Assembly (NCBI RefSeq): GCF_014646255.1 | Contig: NZ_BMNC01000003.1 | Span: forward strand, 868,001 to 932,000 | Length of the DNA: 64,000 nucleotides | DNA from: Lentzea pudingi | GTDB lineage: Bacteria; Actinomycetota; Actinomycetes; Mycobacteriales; Pseudonocardiaceae | Direction of reading: 5' to 3' | In this document: piece by piece, positions 8,658 to 17,460 of the stretch | Position numbering within the stretch: the stretch's first letter is position 1 | Layout: every line of letters begins with the position of its first letter | Made by a program: the position numbers and the translations under genes | Notes under the pieces: model-generated | What the model was told of the DNA's origin: nothing | Databases searched by the model: none | The model's input: the letters and a program-made list of their open reading frames with translations, nothing else

Positions 8658-9393
8658 GCTGGCCATCGCGCACGTTGACAGCCTGTCTGTCGGCGGACCG
8701 CTGTCACGAGACCTCCGTGTCACGCTGAACTTCCACCCTGGACGCGGAGTGCTCGACAGTCTCGTGCGCGACGGTGTCTACCGCTCCCAGTTCGAGACCG
8801 GCACCAGCAACGGAGGACTTGGCGGCGCCCGCTGCGACTGGGAGAGCCGCCTGTTCGGTGGCGCCTACGACCACGCGACACCCTCGGACCGGCCGAAATA
8901 CGGCGCGCTCAACCACCGTCGGCTGTCGTACGGCGGTGCGCCCCGCTTCGGCTCCGCTCACCTGCGCCTTCGTGAGGAGGTGCTGGACCGCACGACGTTC
9001 TGCTACCCGGACAGCGTCTTCGAGCCCGTCGACTTCGGCACCGCCCGGCACTTCGCCCTGACCGAGGACGACAGCCTTGACCCGCTCGACAACTACGTCG
9101 AGGCCCACGTCCACGGCCCCATCACCCTCGCCGACGTCGAAGCCGTGGTGCTGGACCCGACCTTCCCCGAGGTCGACCTGCCGTGCCCGGTCGAACGGCA
9201 CCCCGGCTTCCGGCTGTCCACACAGGACCTGCTGCGCCACCGCGACTACCGCACACCCGAGTCCGTCGAACTGGGACTCGAGCTGGCCCGCGACGGCCTC
9301 ATCACCCCAGACCTGCTCGACAACACCGACGCCAACCCCCAGGTCGTCAAACACCTCTGGCACCACCTCGCCCGGTTCGGTCACCCCAGGTAG
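8650..9393 (+). CDS. DUF3626 protein
   Basis: Soluble protein of 247 residues. It begins at a GTG overlapping the upstream stop by 8 bp. Recognisable DUF3626 stretches are RVTLNFHP, ETGTSNGGLG, FGGAYDHA, GSAHLRLR and ARHFALTED, then a region with EAHVHGPITL. The His/Asp pattern hints at a metal-dependent enzyme, but no activity is known. It is the last gene of the helicase operon and meets a WYL regulator head-on with a 13-bp 3' overlap. Confidence 0.82.
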   Translation: MFELAIAHVDSLSVGGPLSRDLRVTLNFHPGRGVLDSLVRDGVYRSQFETGTSNGGLGGARCDWESRLFGGAYDHATPSDRPKYGALNHRRLSYGGAPRFGSAHLRLREEVLDRTTFCYPDSVFEPVDFGTARHFALTEDDSLDPLDNYVEAHVHGPITLADVEAVVLDPTFPEVDLPCPVERHPGFRLSTQDLLRHRDYRTPESVELGLELARDGLITPDLLDNTDANPQVVKHLWHHLARFGHPR

Positions 9394-10349
9394 ATCGACG
9401 CCAGCCGCCGCACAGCCGCCGTCACCTGCTCCCGCAACTCCGCGGGCTCCAGCACCTCGACCTCACCGCCCAGCCGCAGCAACATGCCCGCCGCGTGCCC
9501 GAGAGACTCGATCGGGATCGTCACCACGAAGAAGCCGTCCTCCTCCACCACGGACTGCTCCGCCGCCCGCGCCACGACGGGCAGCACGTGGTTCGAGAAC
9601 ATCTCCCAGCCGCGAGCCGACAACCGGATGACCGCGACGCCCGTGTACTGCCGCGCCTGGAACTCCTCCAGCGACGCCGCCCAGTGCGCCGCCAGGTCGA
9701 AGCCCGCTGGCCGCGTGAAGGACTCGTCGAGCACGGTGACCGCCTGCATCTGCGACACCCGGTACGTCGAGATCCGCGACGACCCCAGGGCCACCAGGTA
9801 CCAGCGCCCTGCCTTCAGCACGAGGCCCAGCGGTCGCAGCACGCGCGTCACCTCCTCCGGTGAACGCCACCGCCGGTAGCTCACCTCCAGCAGGCGCTCG
9901 CGCCACACCGCGTCCGCCACCAGTTCCAGGAACGGCGAGCGTTCCGGGTCGTAGTACCAGGCGGGTGCGTCGAGGTGGAACCGCGTGGCCATCCGCGAGG
10001 CCCGGTCGCGCATCGGCGACGGCAACGCCGCCATCAGCTTGAGCTGTGCCGCCGACACCGCGTCGCCCAGGCCCAGGTCCGCGGCAGGGCCCGGCATGCC
10101 CGCGAGGAACAGTGACTCCGCCTCCTGCTCGGTCAGGCCCGTCAGCCGGGTGCGGTAGCCGTCGAGCAGCTGGTAGCCGCCGGACGGGCCCGCGTCGCCG
10201 TAGAGCGGCACGCCCGCCGCGTGCAGCGAGTCGACGTCGCGGTAGATGGTGCGGACCGAGACCTCCAGCTCGTCGGCCAGCGCCTGCGCCGTCATCCGGC
10301 CCTTCGTCTGCAGCAGGAGCAGCAACGACACCAATCGACTCGCGCGCAC
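9381..10349 (-). CDS. WYL-domain HTH regulator (YafY type)
   Basis: Helix-turn-helix plus WYL-domain transcriptional regulator. The N-terminal DeoR-like HTH (ALADELEVSVRTIYRDVDSL) is followed by GGYQLLDGYRTRL, the WYL core (RPLGLVLKAGRWYLVALG, RTYRVSQ-like) and the C-terminal WCX extension (LLRLGGEVEVLEPAELREQV). The GTG at 10347-10349 is preferred: the longer alternative GTG at 10365-10367 would place the start inside the palindrome at 10359-10375. The length, about 322 residues, suits the family. It probably regulates itself and the divergent gene at 10398. Confidence 0.9.
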   Translation of the reverse strand: MRASRLVSLLLLLQTKGRMTAQALADELEVSVRTIYRDVDSLHAAGVPLYGDAGPSGGYQLLDGYRTRLTGLTEQEAESLFLAGMPGPAADLGLGDAVSAAQLKLMAALPSPMRDRASRMATRFHLDAPAWYYDPERSPFLELVADAVWRERLLEVSYRRWRSPEEVTRVLRPLGLVLKAGRWYLVALGSSRISTYRVSQMQAVTVLDESFTRPAGFDLAAHWAASLEEFQARQYTGVAVIRLSARGWEMFSNHVLPVVARAAEQSVVEEDGFFVVTIPIESLGHAAGMLLRLGGEVEVLEPAELREQVTAAVRRLASIYLG

Positions 10350-10358
10350 GCGGACACA

Positions 10359-10375
10359 CTGACACACCCTGTCAG
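10359..10375. promoter_or_regulatory. Putative WYL-regulator operator
   Basis: Perfect inverted repeat CTGACA-caccc-TGTCAG in the divergent gap between the WYL regulator and the gene at 10398. TGACA/TGTCA half-sites are common in front of YafY-type WYL regulators. It supports the downstream GTG start for the regulator. Confidence 0.6.
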
Positions 10376-10397
10376 GGTTAGTTCATATGTTCGACGC

Positions 10398-10874
10398 ATG
10401 GCTTTCTACGAGAAGCAGCTGACGGTCAGGAAACCGCTGGTCGTCGCGGGCAGGCACGTCAAGCGCTACGAGGTCGTCACCCCGGGCCTGGAGATCACCG
10501 ACGACATCCGCGAGGCCGCCTACGCGTTCCTGCCGAAGATCTACCCGGACTTCGAGGACCCGACCCCGCCCGCCACGGTGACGGTCCTGCACCGCAGCCA
10601 GGCCGGCATGTACCTCAACGCCTACAACTGGGTCTGGGACAACGTCCTGCACTGCCGCACCGCCGTGTCCGGCGACCAGCCGTTCCTCGGCTCGACCGAC
10701 CCCGACCTCACGCACTTCACCGTCATCCCCAAGGACCTCATCGGCTGCGTCTGGGAGCTGCCGCCGCTGGCCCACGAGCGCACGGCGTGGGTGCGGCACG
10801 TGCTCAAGCCCGGCACACCGGACTTCGAGGCCTACCTCGGCGACGTCATGGCCGAGGGCCTGGTGGGCCGGTGA
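10398..10874 (+). CDS. Unrecognised conserved-looking protein
   Basis: Protein of 158 residues with no motif I can name. It has good actinomycete codon use and a soluble, mixed composition, including YAFLPKIYPDFEDPTPP, HRSQAGMYLNAYNWVWDN and HFTVIPKDLIGCVWELPP. No signal peptide or membrane helix is seen. It is divergent from the WYL regulator with a palindrome in the gap, so it is the probable target of that regulator. Confidence 0.75.
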   Translation: MAFYEKQLTVRKPLVVAGRHVKRYEVVTPGLEITDDIREAAYAFLPKIYPDFEDPTPPATVTVLHRSQAGMYLNAYNWVWDNVLHCRTAVSGDQPFLGSTDPDLTHFTVIPKDLIGCVWELPPLAHERTAWVRHVLKPGTPDFEAYLGDVMAEGLVGR

Positions 10875-10945
10875 GCGAGGACTGGCAGGGATCACCCGCC
10901 CGCTGATCCTGAAAACGGGTGGACGGCGGCGTTAGGTTCGCAGAC

Positions 10946-11449
10946 ATGACCACACCGGAAGCCGTCGTGCGCGCCCTGGCCGAACCCACGAGGCTGCGGG
11001 CCTTCGCCGCCGTCGTCCTCGGCGCGGGCACCCTGGCCGACGTCGCCGCCGCCTCCGGGCTGAAGGTCAAGGACGCCGGCACCGCGCTGGTCAAGCTGCG
11101 CGAGGCCGGGCTGGTCGAAGGGGAACCGGCCAGGCCGGCCGACCTCAAGCCGCTCGCCGCGACACTCACCGACGCGATGCCGGCAGACGGGCTCGCGCCG
11201 TTCATCAGGGGCGAGAAGCTCATCTCACTGCCGGTCGCCCCCGAGCGGCGCCGCAAGATCCTCGAGCACGTCGCCGCGCACGCGTTCACCGCGCGGACCT
11301 ACTACGACGAGACCGAGGTCAACGAGCTGCTCAAGACGTGGTGCGACGGGGGAGAGGTCGACCACGTCACCATCCGCCGCTACCTCGTCGATTTCGGTCT
11401 GCTCGAGCGCGGCGGCGGCATGTACCAGGCTCAACCCCTGCCTATGTAA
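10946..11449 (+). CDS. HTH plus DUF2087 protein
   Basis: Protein of 167 residues. The N-terminal half is ArsR/MarR-like winged helix ([47 protein letters not shown]). The C-terminal half is a DUF2087 domain, recognised by the run [28 protein letters not shown] and [15 protein letters not shown]. Such proteins are presumed DNA-binding regulators; the target is unknown. Its stop lies 19 bp inside the convergent SDR gene. Confidence 0.88.
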   Translation: MTTPEAVVRALAEPTRLRAFAAVVLGAGTLADVAAASGLKVKDAGTALVKLREAGLVEGEPARPADLKPLAATLTDAMPADGLAPFIRGEKLISLPVAPERRRKILEHVAAHAFTARTYYDETEVNELLKTWCDGGEVDHVTIRRYLVDFGLLERGGGMYQAQPLPM

Positions 11450-12162
11450 GGCATGGCCGTCGCCATCACCGTCATGAACTGCACGTTGGCGTTGAGCGGC
11501 AACCGAGCCTGGTAGAGCACGGCGTCGGCCACGTGCTGCACGTCGAACGTCGGCTCCGCCCGGACCTCGAAGTTCGCCTGCAGCACACCGGCGCCCATCC
11601 GCTCGGTCATCTCCGTAGCGGCGTTGCCGATGTCGATCTGCCCGCACGCGATGCCGAACGCACGGCCCTCCAGTGACAACGACTTCGTCAGCCCGGTCAT
11701 CGCGTGCTTGGTCGCGTTGTAGGCCACCGCGTGCGGGCGCGGCACGGACGCCGAGATCGATCCGTTGTTGATGATCCGGCCACCGCCGTGCGTCTTCATC
11801 ACCTTGAAAGCCTCCCGAGCGCACAGGAACGCGCCCGTGAGGTTCACCCCGACGACCTTCTCCCACGCGCTCAACGAGAACTCCTCGACCGGTGTCGCGC
11901 GCACGTTCATCCCGGCGTTGTTGAACAACACGTCGACACGGCCGAAGCGCGCGACGACCGCCTCGAACAACGCGACGACCGAGTCCTCACGCGACACATC
12001 CGTGGGCACGACGAGGGCGGAGTCGGGGAAGCCCTCTCCGGTCTCGGCCAGCGCGTCCTCGCGCCGGCCCGCCAGCGCCACCTCGAACCCGGCCGCCAGC
12101 AGGGTGCGCGCCGCCGCGCGTCCCACCCCGGAACCCGCTCCCGTCACGACCGCGACCGCCAT
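11431..12162 (-). CDS. Short-chain dehydrogenase/reductase
   Basis: SDR-family NAD(P)-dependent oxidoreductase of 243 residues. The cofactor motif [12 protein letters not shown] is at residues 7-18, NNAG follows VDVLF, and the catalytic set is the Ser of NGSISAS and the YNATKHA Tyr-x3-Lys. An AGGGGAG box lies 6 bp before the ATG. The substrate cannot be told from sequence. It converges on the DUF2087 gene with a 19-bp overlap. Confidence 0.9.
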   Translation of the reverse strand: MAVAVVTGAGSGVGRAAARTLLAAGFEVALAGRREDALAETGEGFPDSALVVPTDVSREDSVVALFEAVVARFGRVDVLFNNAGMNVRATPVEEFSLSAWEKVVGVNLTGAFLCAREAFKVMKTHGGGRIINNGSISASVPRPHAVAYNATKHAMTGLTKSLSLEGRAFGIACGQIDIGNAATEMTERMGAGVLQANFEVRAEPTFDVQHVADAVLYQARLPLNANVQFMTVMATAMPYIGRG

Positions 12163-12222
12163 CGGTGATCTCCCCTCGATCCAGCGATTGCCCGAAGTGT
12201 CCCGTGTGGAGTACTTACAGGT

Positions 12223-12450
12223 GTGGAGTGCGAAGAGGACACCTGCCTGCTGTGCGCGGGGTCCGGGACCATGTCGTGGCAACAACCCGTTCCCGGTCCG
12301 GAAGGGCTGGTGCTGCACGAGATGTCGCACCCGTGCCCGCGCGGCTGCTCCGGTTGGTGGAGGCTGCCGCACGGGGAGAGCAAGGGCATCGTCGCAGGCA
12401 ATGTCGCACGTGCCAACGAGATTCCAGCCGGACCGTCCACCCGCGCCTGA
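12223..12450 (+). CDS. Small Cys-rich zinc-ribbon-like protein
   Basis: Possible 75-residue protein from a GTG start. The N-terminal half has two cysteine knuckles of DnaJ-zinc-finger flavour, CLLCAGSG and [11 protein letters not shown], consistent with one zinc site. The C-terminal 25 residues look unstructured and may not be conserved. No clear ribosome-binding site is seen, so the start is uncertain. A 31-residue protein with two CxxCxGxG knuckles lies 97 bp downstream on the same strand, which makes both more believable. Confidence 0.45.
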   Translation: MECEEDTCLLCAGSGTMSWQQPVPGPEGLVLHEMSHPCPRGCSGWWRLPHGESKGIVAGNVARANEIPAGPSTRA

Positions 12451-12547
12451 TCACCGAGCGTGAACGATGGGGGTCACCCATTATTGCCGGGACGGTCCCT
12501 GCTTGGCGGCTGCCCCCACTCCCAGTAGAAGCGGACACTGTTCTTCT

Positions 12548-12643
12548 GTGAAGGAGTGCAGCCGTTGCCTTGGTTCTGGGCTCAACGAGGACCGGACCGC
12601 CTGCCGGGTCTGCGGAGGCCTGGGTCAGGTCCCCGACCGGTAG
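12548..12643 (+). CDS. 31-residue mini zinc-finger protein (CxxCxGxG x2)
   Basis: Very short reading frame, GTG to TAG, encoding 31 residues. It contains CSRCLGSG and CRVCGGLG separated by 8 residues, the exact spacing style of one DnaJ-type zinc-binding repeat. All four Cys needed for a single zinc site are present. It is too short for ordinary gene finders. The function is unknown; a tiny zinc-ribbon adaptor is the simplest reading. Confidence 0.5.
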   Translation: MKECSRCLGSGLNEDRTACRVCGGLGQVPDR

Positions 12644-12655
12644 TCGTCGCAGGGC

Positions 12656-12904
12656 CTATCTCTTCGTCATCAAGGTCGGGCCGAGGATCCGGCGGGCCAA
12701 CCGCCGGGTCAGCGACTTGGACTTCGACGCGGACGCCGCGGTGGCGGCCGCGGGTACGACCGGCGGAGGGGCCGCCACGGGGGGAACGGGCGTCGCCGGG
12801 GCCACGCCGGGGATCGTCACCGCCTCCAGTTGCGGGGTCGTGATCTTCGCGAACACCTGGGTCTCCGCCTCGACATTGCCGGGCTGCTGCTGCTCGATCG
12901 GCAC
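12656..12904 (-). CDS. Small Pro/Ala-rich protein
   Basis: Frame of 82 residues from a GTG start. It has an N-terminal ordered part (NVEAETQVFAKITTPQLEAV), a low-complexity Pro/Ala/Val middle and a basic tail (SLTRRLARRILGPTL). No known domain. Third-position GC is high on this strand. It converges on the mini zinc-finger gene with a 12-bp gap. A real small protein is likelier than not. Confidence 0.5.
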   Translation of the reverse strand: MPIEQQQPGNVEAETQVFAKITTPQLEAVTIPGVAPATPVPPVAAPPPVVPAAATAASASKSKSLTRRLARRILGPTLMTKR

Positions 12905-13017
12905 CCCACGATCTTGCCATCGGTGTCATTCACGCCTCGAATGAGGGGCAGCTCCCCACCGCCCGGTGACGCACGTCACGCAGCACACTGAGCCGTGACG
13001 GCCCCAGGCGGAGTGTG

Positions 13018-13596
13018 ATGACTGAGACGACCGAGCGCGCGAACGTCGGGCCGCCCGACACGCGCCTCTGGGAGCAGATCGCGGAAGGCGACCACGCCGC
13101 GTTCACCGAGCTGTTCGAACGCCACGCGGAAGCGGTCTGGAACTACGCCTACCGCCTGACGGCCTCCTGGTCGCAGGCCGAGGACCTGCTCTCCGCGACG
13201 TTCCTGACGGCGTGGCGAAAACGCGGCGAGGCCCAGCTGGTGCGCGATTCGGCACTGCCCTGGCTCTACACGGTCACGGCGAACCGCGCTCGCACCGAAT
13301 GGCGTGCCTCGCGCAGGGCCCTGCGCCTGGTCGCGAGACTGACCCCGCAGGACGAACGCGACCACGCCGACGAGGTCGCCGCCCGCACCGACGCGCAACG
13401 CCGCCTCGCCGCGGTCGTCGCCGCCATCGCGAAGCTGCCCGCGTCCGAACGCGAGATCGCCCAGCTCTGCCTTCTCGGCGACGTGTCCACCGCCGACGCC
13501 GCCGCGCTGCTGCGCATCACCGAGTCGAGCGTCCGCGCCCGCGTCTCCCGCACCCGCGCCCGCCTGCGCGACCTGACCCCCGAGGACACCCCGTGA
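13018..13596 (+). CDS. ECF-type RNA polymerase sigma factor
   Basis: Sigma-70-family extracytoplasmic-function factor of about 192 residues. Region 2 is seen in LWEQIAEGDHAAFTELFERH, NYAYRLTASWSQAEDLLSATFLTAW and LPWLYTVTANRARTEWR; region 4 in ASEREIAQLCLLGDVSTADAAALL and SSVRARVSRTRARLRDL. A GTG three bases upstream is an alternative start. The stop overlaps the next gene (GTGA), which encodes a single-pass membrane protein and is the likely anti-sigma partner. Confidence 0.92.
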   Translation: MTETTERANVGPPDTRLWEQIAEGDHAAFTELFERHAEAVWNYAYRLTASWSQAEDLLSATFLTAWRKRGEAQLVRDSALPWLYTVTANRARTEWRASRRALRLVARLTPQDERDHADEVAARTDAQRRLAAVVAAIAKLPASEREIAQLCLLGDVSTADAAALLRITESSVRARVSRTRARLRDLTPEDTP

Positions 13597-14849
13597 TCGA
13601 CCAGATGCCCGACCACCGCCCCCTGCCCGACGACGTCCGCATGCGCGCCCGGCAGCGGCTCTCCGAAGGTATGAGCCCGGCCGCCCGCACCGGCAGGCCG
13701 CTGCTGATCGCCGCCGGCGTCAGCGTGCTCGCCGCGGGCGCCGTCTTCGCGAGCCAGGCCCTGCTCGGCAGCCCGGCCGACGTCGCGGCCCCGCCGATGC
13801 AGCACAACGGCGAGTTCGTCGGCAAGGACCGCAAGATCGTCAACCACGTCGAGACCGGCAAGGTCGCCCCAGGGGCGCTGGCCCGGTGCGCCGCCGCCGC
13901 GAAGGAGCACCCGCCCGCCGCCGAGTGGACGCCGCTGGCGACCAGCAACAAGAACGGCACCGTCCTCAGCGCGTTCCGGGTGCCCGCAGGTGTGTTCTTC
14001 TGCGCGAACACCGCCACCACGACGACCATCTCCGTGCCGGACCCGGCCGTGCTCGAGGGCCGGCGTCAGGTGGAGATCCTGTTCACCACGCCGAGCGGCA
14101 CGATGGCGGGCCTGGTCTCGTCGGACATCAGGATCCTGAGCCTGTCCCAGATAGCCGACTCCGCGCAGAGCAACACGATCCCCGCGCTGGTCGACGGCCT
14201 CTTCCTCGCGCCCAGCGGGTTCCAGAAGGCGGAGAACGGCACCAAGGCCCTGGTCGACGGCGAGGAGTTCGCCGTGCGCGGCGTCCCGAAGCCCACCGCG
14301 TCCGTCGTCGACCGGCCGCTGCCGCCCGCCGCACGTGACACCCCCGAGGCCGCGCGGTTCGGCGCCTGCCTGAAGAACCGGGCGGTCCCCGACCCCGACC
14401 AGTTCGCGCACGGACTCACGGTCAAGGTCAGCGCCACCGACACGCTCGTCACCGGCCGGTTCGGCGGCCTGCTGCTCTACTGCCGCGACTCCGACAACGA
14501 CCCGACACCCGGCACGGTGATGGACCTCGACGACCTGGGCGAGTACCGCGGTACGACGATCGCGGGAATGCTGGCGTACTACGACTTCAAGCCGTACAAG
14601 GTCAACGAGCAGGGGGAGTACTACGACGGCGGCAGCACCAGTGCCGCGGCGACCGGACTGGTGCTCGACCCCCGCGTCGCCTCCATCACCTACACCAGCC
14701 CCGGTGCGGCCGACGTGCCCGCCACGATCGGCAACGGCACGTTCGTGCTCGCGGCGAAGCTGCTCGACCGCCACCCCGAGGCACGCGTGGTCGTCCGCGA
14801 CGCCACCGGGAAGGTCCTGGAGACGATCACACCGCAGAACCCGTCGTAA
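13593..14849 (+). CDS. Single-pass membrane protein coupled to ECF sigma factor (possible anti-sigma)
   Basis: Protein of about 418 residues. A cytosolic N-terminus of roughly 30 residues (DDVRMRARQRLSEGM) precedes one hydrophobic helix (PLLIAAGVSVLAAGAVFA), followed by a large extracytoplasmic domain with several Cys. The topology, and the GTG start overlapping the sigma gene stop by 4 bp, suit an anti-sigma factor. However, I see no zinc-binding HxxxCxxC motif, so the assignment is inference from context. The extracellular domain is not one I recognise. Confidence 0.8.
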   Translation: MIDQMPDHRPLPDDVRMRARQRLSEGMSPAARTGRPLLIAAGVSVLAAGAVFASQALLGSPADVAAPPMQHNGEFVGKDRKIVNHVETGKVAPGALARCAAAAKEHPPAAEWTPLATSNKNGTVLSAFRVPAGVFFCANTATTTTISVPDPAVLEGRRQVEILFTTPSGTMAGLVSSDIRILSLSQIADSAQSNTIPALVDGLFLAPSGFQKAENGTKALVDGEEFAVRGVPKPTASVVDRPLPPAARDTPEAARFGACLKNRAVPDPDQFAHGLTVKVSATDTLVTGRFGGLLLYCRDSDNDPTPGTVMDLDDLGEYRGTTIAGMLAYYDFKPYKVNEQGEYYDGGSTSAAATGLVLDPRVASITYTSPGAADVPATIGNGTFVLAAKLLDRHPEARVVVRDATGKVLETITPQNPS

Positions 14850-14889
14850 ACAGGTGGGGCAGCTCGCGCGAGTGCGGCACGATCTCCGC

Positions 14890-15399
14890 GTGGAAACGGA
14901 ACGACTGACGCTGCGCCCTGTCGGGCCGTCCGACGTGGACGCGCTGCGCGAGCTGCACGCCGATCCCGAGGTCATGCGGTACCTCGACCCGGCGCCGGTC
15001 GAGAACTACCTCGGCGAGAGCTTTCACGCGGCGTTCGAGAAGGCGAGCGGCCGGTTCGCCGGCTGGTTCGAGTTCAAGGGCACCGGCGAGGTCGAGCTCG
15101 GCTACCGGCTGCACCGCGCGTGCTGGGGGCTCGGTTACGCCACCGAGGGCGGGAAAGCCCTGATCGAACGCGGTTTCACCGTCGGCGGTGTGCGGCGGGT
15201 CGTCGCCACGACGATGTTCGTCAACGCCGGGTCGCGGCGGGTGATGGAGAAGTGCGGGCTGCGGCACGTCCGCACGTTCCACGTCGATTTCCCCGAACCG
15301 TTGCCCGGCTCGGAATACGGAGAGGTCGAGTACGCGCTGACAAAGGAGGAATGGCAGCGAGCTCAGGGGGAACCGCATGTGGCAGACCGACTCGGTTGA
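14890..15399 (+). CDS. GNAT-family N-acetyltransferase (RimJ-like)
   Basis: Acetyl-CoA-dependent acetyltransferase of 169 residues. The RimJ/RimL-type N-terminus ETERLTLRPVGPSDVDALRELHADPEVMRYL and the acetyl-CoA region (ELGYRLHRACWGLGYATEGG, NAGSRRVMEKCGLRHV) are clear. The acceptor is unknown. It starts with GTG and its end overlaps the arylamine N-acetyltransferase gene by 23 bp. Confidence 0.92.
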   Translation: METERLTLRPVGPSDVDALRELHADPEVMRYLDPAPVENYLGESFHAAFEKASGRFAGWFEFKGTGEVELGYRLHRACWGLGYATEGGKALIERGFTVGGVRRVVATTMFVNAGSRRVMEKCGLRHVRTFHVDFPEPLPGSEYGEVEYALTKEEWQRAQGEPHVADRLG

Positions 15400-16153
15400 T
15401 TTGGGCGCGTACTTCGCGCGTACGGGGGCGTCGGCGTCGAGTTCGCTGACGGAGTTGCACGAAGCGCATGTGCGCGCCATTCCGTTCGAGAACATCGACG
15501 TGATGCTCGGCCACGTGCCGTCACTCGACCTCGGCGACATCCAGGACAAGATGCTCGGACGGCGCCGCGGCGGCTATTGCTACGAGCACCAGCTGCTCTT
15601 CACGGCCGTGCTGGAACGTCTCGGCCACACCGTCAGCCGGCAGATGAGCCGCGTGATGACCGGGCCGCGCACGCACTTCGTGTCCATCGTCGACGACCAG
15701 CTCGTCGACGTCGGGTTCGGTGCCGGGATGCTGCACCCGATGCCGCTGGTCGACGGCGCGGTCGTGGACCAGGCCGGGTGGCCGCACCGCCTGCGCCGCG
15801 AGGACGGCCGCTGGGTGCTGGAGAAGCAATCGCCGGACGGCTGGGACCTGCAGCACGCGTTCGAGACCGGTATCGAGCAACGCCCTGTCGACTACATGGC
15901 GGCCAACTACTACGTCGCCACGCACGAACGGTCGCCGTTCAGTCGCCAGCTCGTCGCCATGCGTCTGGAACCGGGGCTGAGCCGCCGTCTGGTCGGCACC
16001 GAGTTCACCGTGGAACGCGCGGGGGAGAAACCTGAGAATTCTCAGGTGGACGACCTCGGGAAAACGCTGGAATCACTGGACATCACGCTTACCGACAGGG
16101 AGCTGAGTCACATCAGCTCAACCTTGGGAACAGAATCGGACGCCCGTTCGTAG
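15377..16153 (+). CDS. nat: Arylamine N-acetyltransferase
   Basis: NAT-family acyltransferase of 258 residues. The Cys-His-Asp triad is readable: Cys68 in GRRRGGYCYEHQ, His100 in PRTHFVSIV and Asp111 in LVDVGFG. The loop between His and Asp is a few residues shorter than in well-studied NATs. Such enzymes acetylate arylamines and hydrazines, or act on arylamine-containing intermediates of natural products. The ATG lies 8 bp after a GGGGGAA box inside the GNAT gene; the two are likely co-translated. Confidence 0.92.
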   Translation: MWQTDSVDLGAYFARTGASASSSLTELHEAHVRAIPFENIDVMLGHVPSLDLGDIQDKMLGRRRGGYCYEHQLLFTAVLERLGHTVSRQMSRVMTGPRTHFVSIVDDQLVDVGFGAGMLHPMPLVDGAVVDQAGWPHRLRREDGRWVLEKQSPDGWDLQHAFETGIEQRPVDYMAANYYVATHERSPFSRQLVAMRLEPGLSRRLVGTEFTVERAGEKPENSQVDDLGKTLESLDITLTDRELSHISSTLGTESDARS

Positions 16154-16190
16154 TACCAGGTGCAGGGATCGCAATTCGGAGGTGTTGGAA

Positions 16191-16700
16191 ATGACCACCG
16201 CGACTCCGTTCGCCACGGGAACGAATTCCACGGGCGTCAACGCACTGCCTACTCCGCCCACCGGCTGGCCCATCGGTTCCTACGGGACCTACGAAGAGGC
16301 ACAGCGGGCCGTGGACCACCTGGCGGACAACGACTTCCCGGTCGCGGACGTCACCATCGTCGGCGTCGAGCCGATGATCGTCGAACGCGTCACCGGCCGC
16401 CTGACCTGGGGTCGCGTGCTCGGCGCCGGTGCCGCGTCGGGTGCCTGGTTCGGTCTGTTCGTCGGTCTGCTGCTCGGCCTGTTCTCGACCGGCGGCGCCC
16501 TCGCCCCGATCATCACGGGTCTCGTCGTCGGTACGGTCTTCGGCCTGGCCAGCGCCGCGATGCGCTACGCGGCCACCCGCGGCCGCCGCGACTTCGCCTC
16601 GACCACCCAGCTCGTGGCCGGCCGCTACGACGTGCTCAGCCACCCGCGCAGCGCCGAACGCGGCAAGGAGATGCTGACCTCGCTCGCCTGGCGCTCGTAG
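16191..16700 (+). CDS. General stress protein 17M-like membrane protein
   Basis: Protein of 169 residues. The N-terminal soluble segment PIGSYGTYEEAQRAVDHLADNDFPVADVTIVG is the general-stress-protein-17M-like (YflT-type) domain. Two closely spaced glycine-rich hydrophobic helices follow (GAWFGLFVGLLLGLFSTGG and IITGLVVGTVFGLASAAM). Membrane-associated, role unknown. A GGAGG box lies 9 bp before the ATG, and a strong terminator follows 21 bp after the stop. Confidence 0.88.
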   Translation: MTTATPFATGTNSTGVNALPTPPTGWPIGSYGTYEEAQRAVDHLADNDFPVADVTIVGVEPMIVERVTGRLTWGRVLGAGAASGAWFGLFVGLLLGLFSTGGALAPIITGLVVGTVFGLASAAMRYAATRGRRDFASTTQLVAGRYDVLSHPRSAERGKEMLTSLAWRS

Positions 16701-16721
16701 GAAAACCCGCTCCCACCACAA

Positions 16722-16756
16722 GGAAACGCCGTCCCGATCTTCGGGGCGGCGTTTCC
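16722..16756 (+). terminator. Strong intrinsic terminator
   Basis: Sixteen-bp stem (one G-U pair) closing a 3-nt loop: GGAAACGCCGTCCCGA-tct-TCGGGGCGGCGTTTCC, followed by a short T-containing tail. It ends the 17M-like gene. Confidence 0.85.
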
Positions 16757-16770
16757 GCTTTAATGGTCGC

Positions 16771-17457
16771 GTGCGGGACTTGGGGGAGTTGCACTGGTGG
16801 CGTGCCGTGCCGCTGGTGGCGGGATTCGTCGTGAACGTGCTGTCCGTGGACACCGGACTTTTCGGAATGGTGCCGATCGTCCTGTGGATCGTCCTCGCCC
16901 GTTCGTGGCGGACCGGGATCGTGGTCGGCCTGCTCCTGGTGGTCCTGCTGGCGTGGTTCGTGCTGCCGCGCAGAATGGAGCTGCCAGGCCGGTGGGTGCC
17001 CTCGGCGCTCGAGGTCTACTGGCTCTACCCGATGATCGCGGCGGTCGTGATCGCCGTCGGTCTGCTCGTGCAACGGCGCCTGCTCGCCGGCGTCCTGTGG
17101 CTGCCCGCCATGATCGTCCCCGGGGTGGCCATCGCCGTCATCCTGGAGCTCGACGCGCGCATGCCCCATAACGAGGGCGTGGTGTCGGCCGCCTCCGGGC
17201 TGGAGGTGGCCGAGGGAAGCGGTCACTGCGGCTCCGGCCACGGCGCCAACTGCTCGCGAGAGCTGACCGCGACCGGGGACCGCGCTACCGAGGTGGTGCG
17301 CGCGGGACTCGCGTCGGGCGGGTTCACCCACCGGCCACCGTTGCCCACCGACGAGCGCATGTGCAGGCAGACCGGACTCGTCCTGGTCCACGAGGTGTGC
17401 GCGGAGCTGCACGAGACGTCCCCCACCAGCGTCCAGGTGCTCTGGTACGTCAGCTAG
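16771..17457 (+). CDS. Multi-pass membrane protein with Cys-rich tail, unknown function
   Basis: Protein of 228 residues with a GTG start 14 bp after the terminator stem. About four hydrophobic helices fill the first 130 residues (VPLVAGFVVNVLSV, VPIVLWIVLARSW, GIVVGLLLVVLLAWFVL, YPMIAAVVIAVGLLV). The C-terminal 90 residues are soluble with spaced cysteines (GHCGSGHGANC, RMCRQTG, HEVC). No family recognised. The gene ends just before the palindromic region of the next TetR gene. Confidence 0.78.
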   Translation: MRDLGELHWWRAVPLVAGFVVNVLSVDTGLFGMVPIVLWIVLARSWRTGIVVGLLLVVLLAWFVLPRRMELPGRWVPSALEVYWLYPMIAAVVIAVGLLVQRRLLAGVLWLPAMIVPGVAIAVILELDARMPHNEGVVSAASGLEVAEGSGHCGSGHGANCSRELTATGDRATEVVRAGLASGGFTHRPPLPTDERMCRQTGLVLVHEVCAELHETSPTSVQVLWYVS

Positions 17458-17460
17458 CAC

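Noticed and set aside
13266..14975. Long minus-strand frame opposite the sigma factor and its membrane partner
   Set aside because: Shadow frame; Arg/Gly/Val-rich, without a start context, and it spans two well-supported genes.
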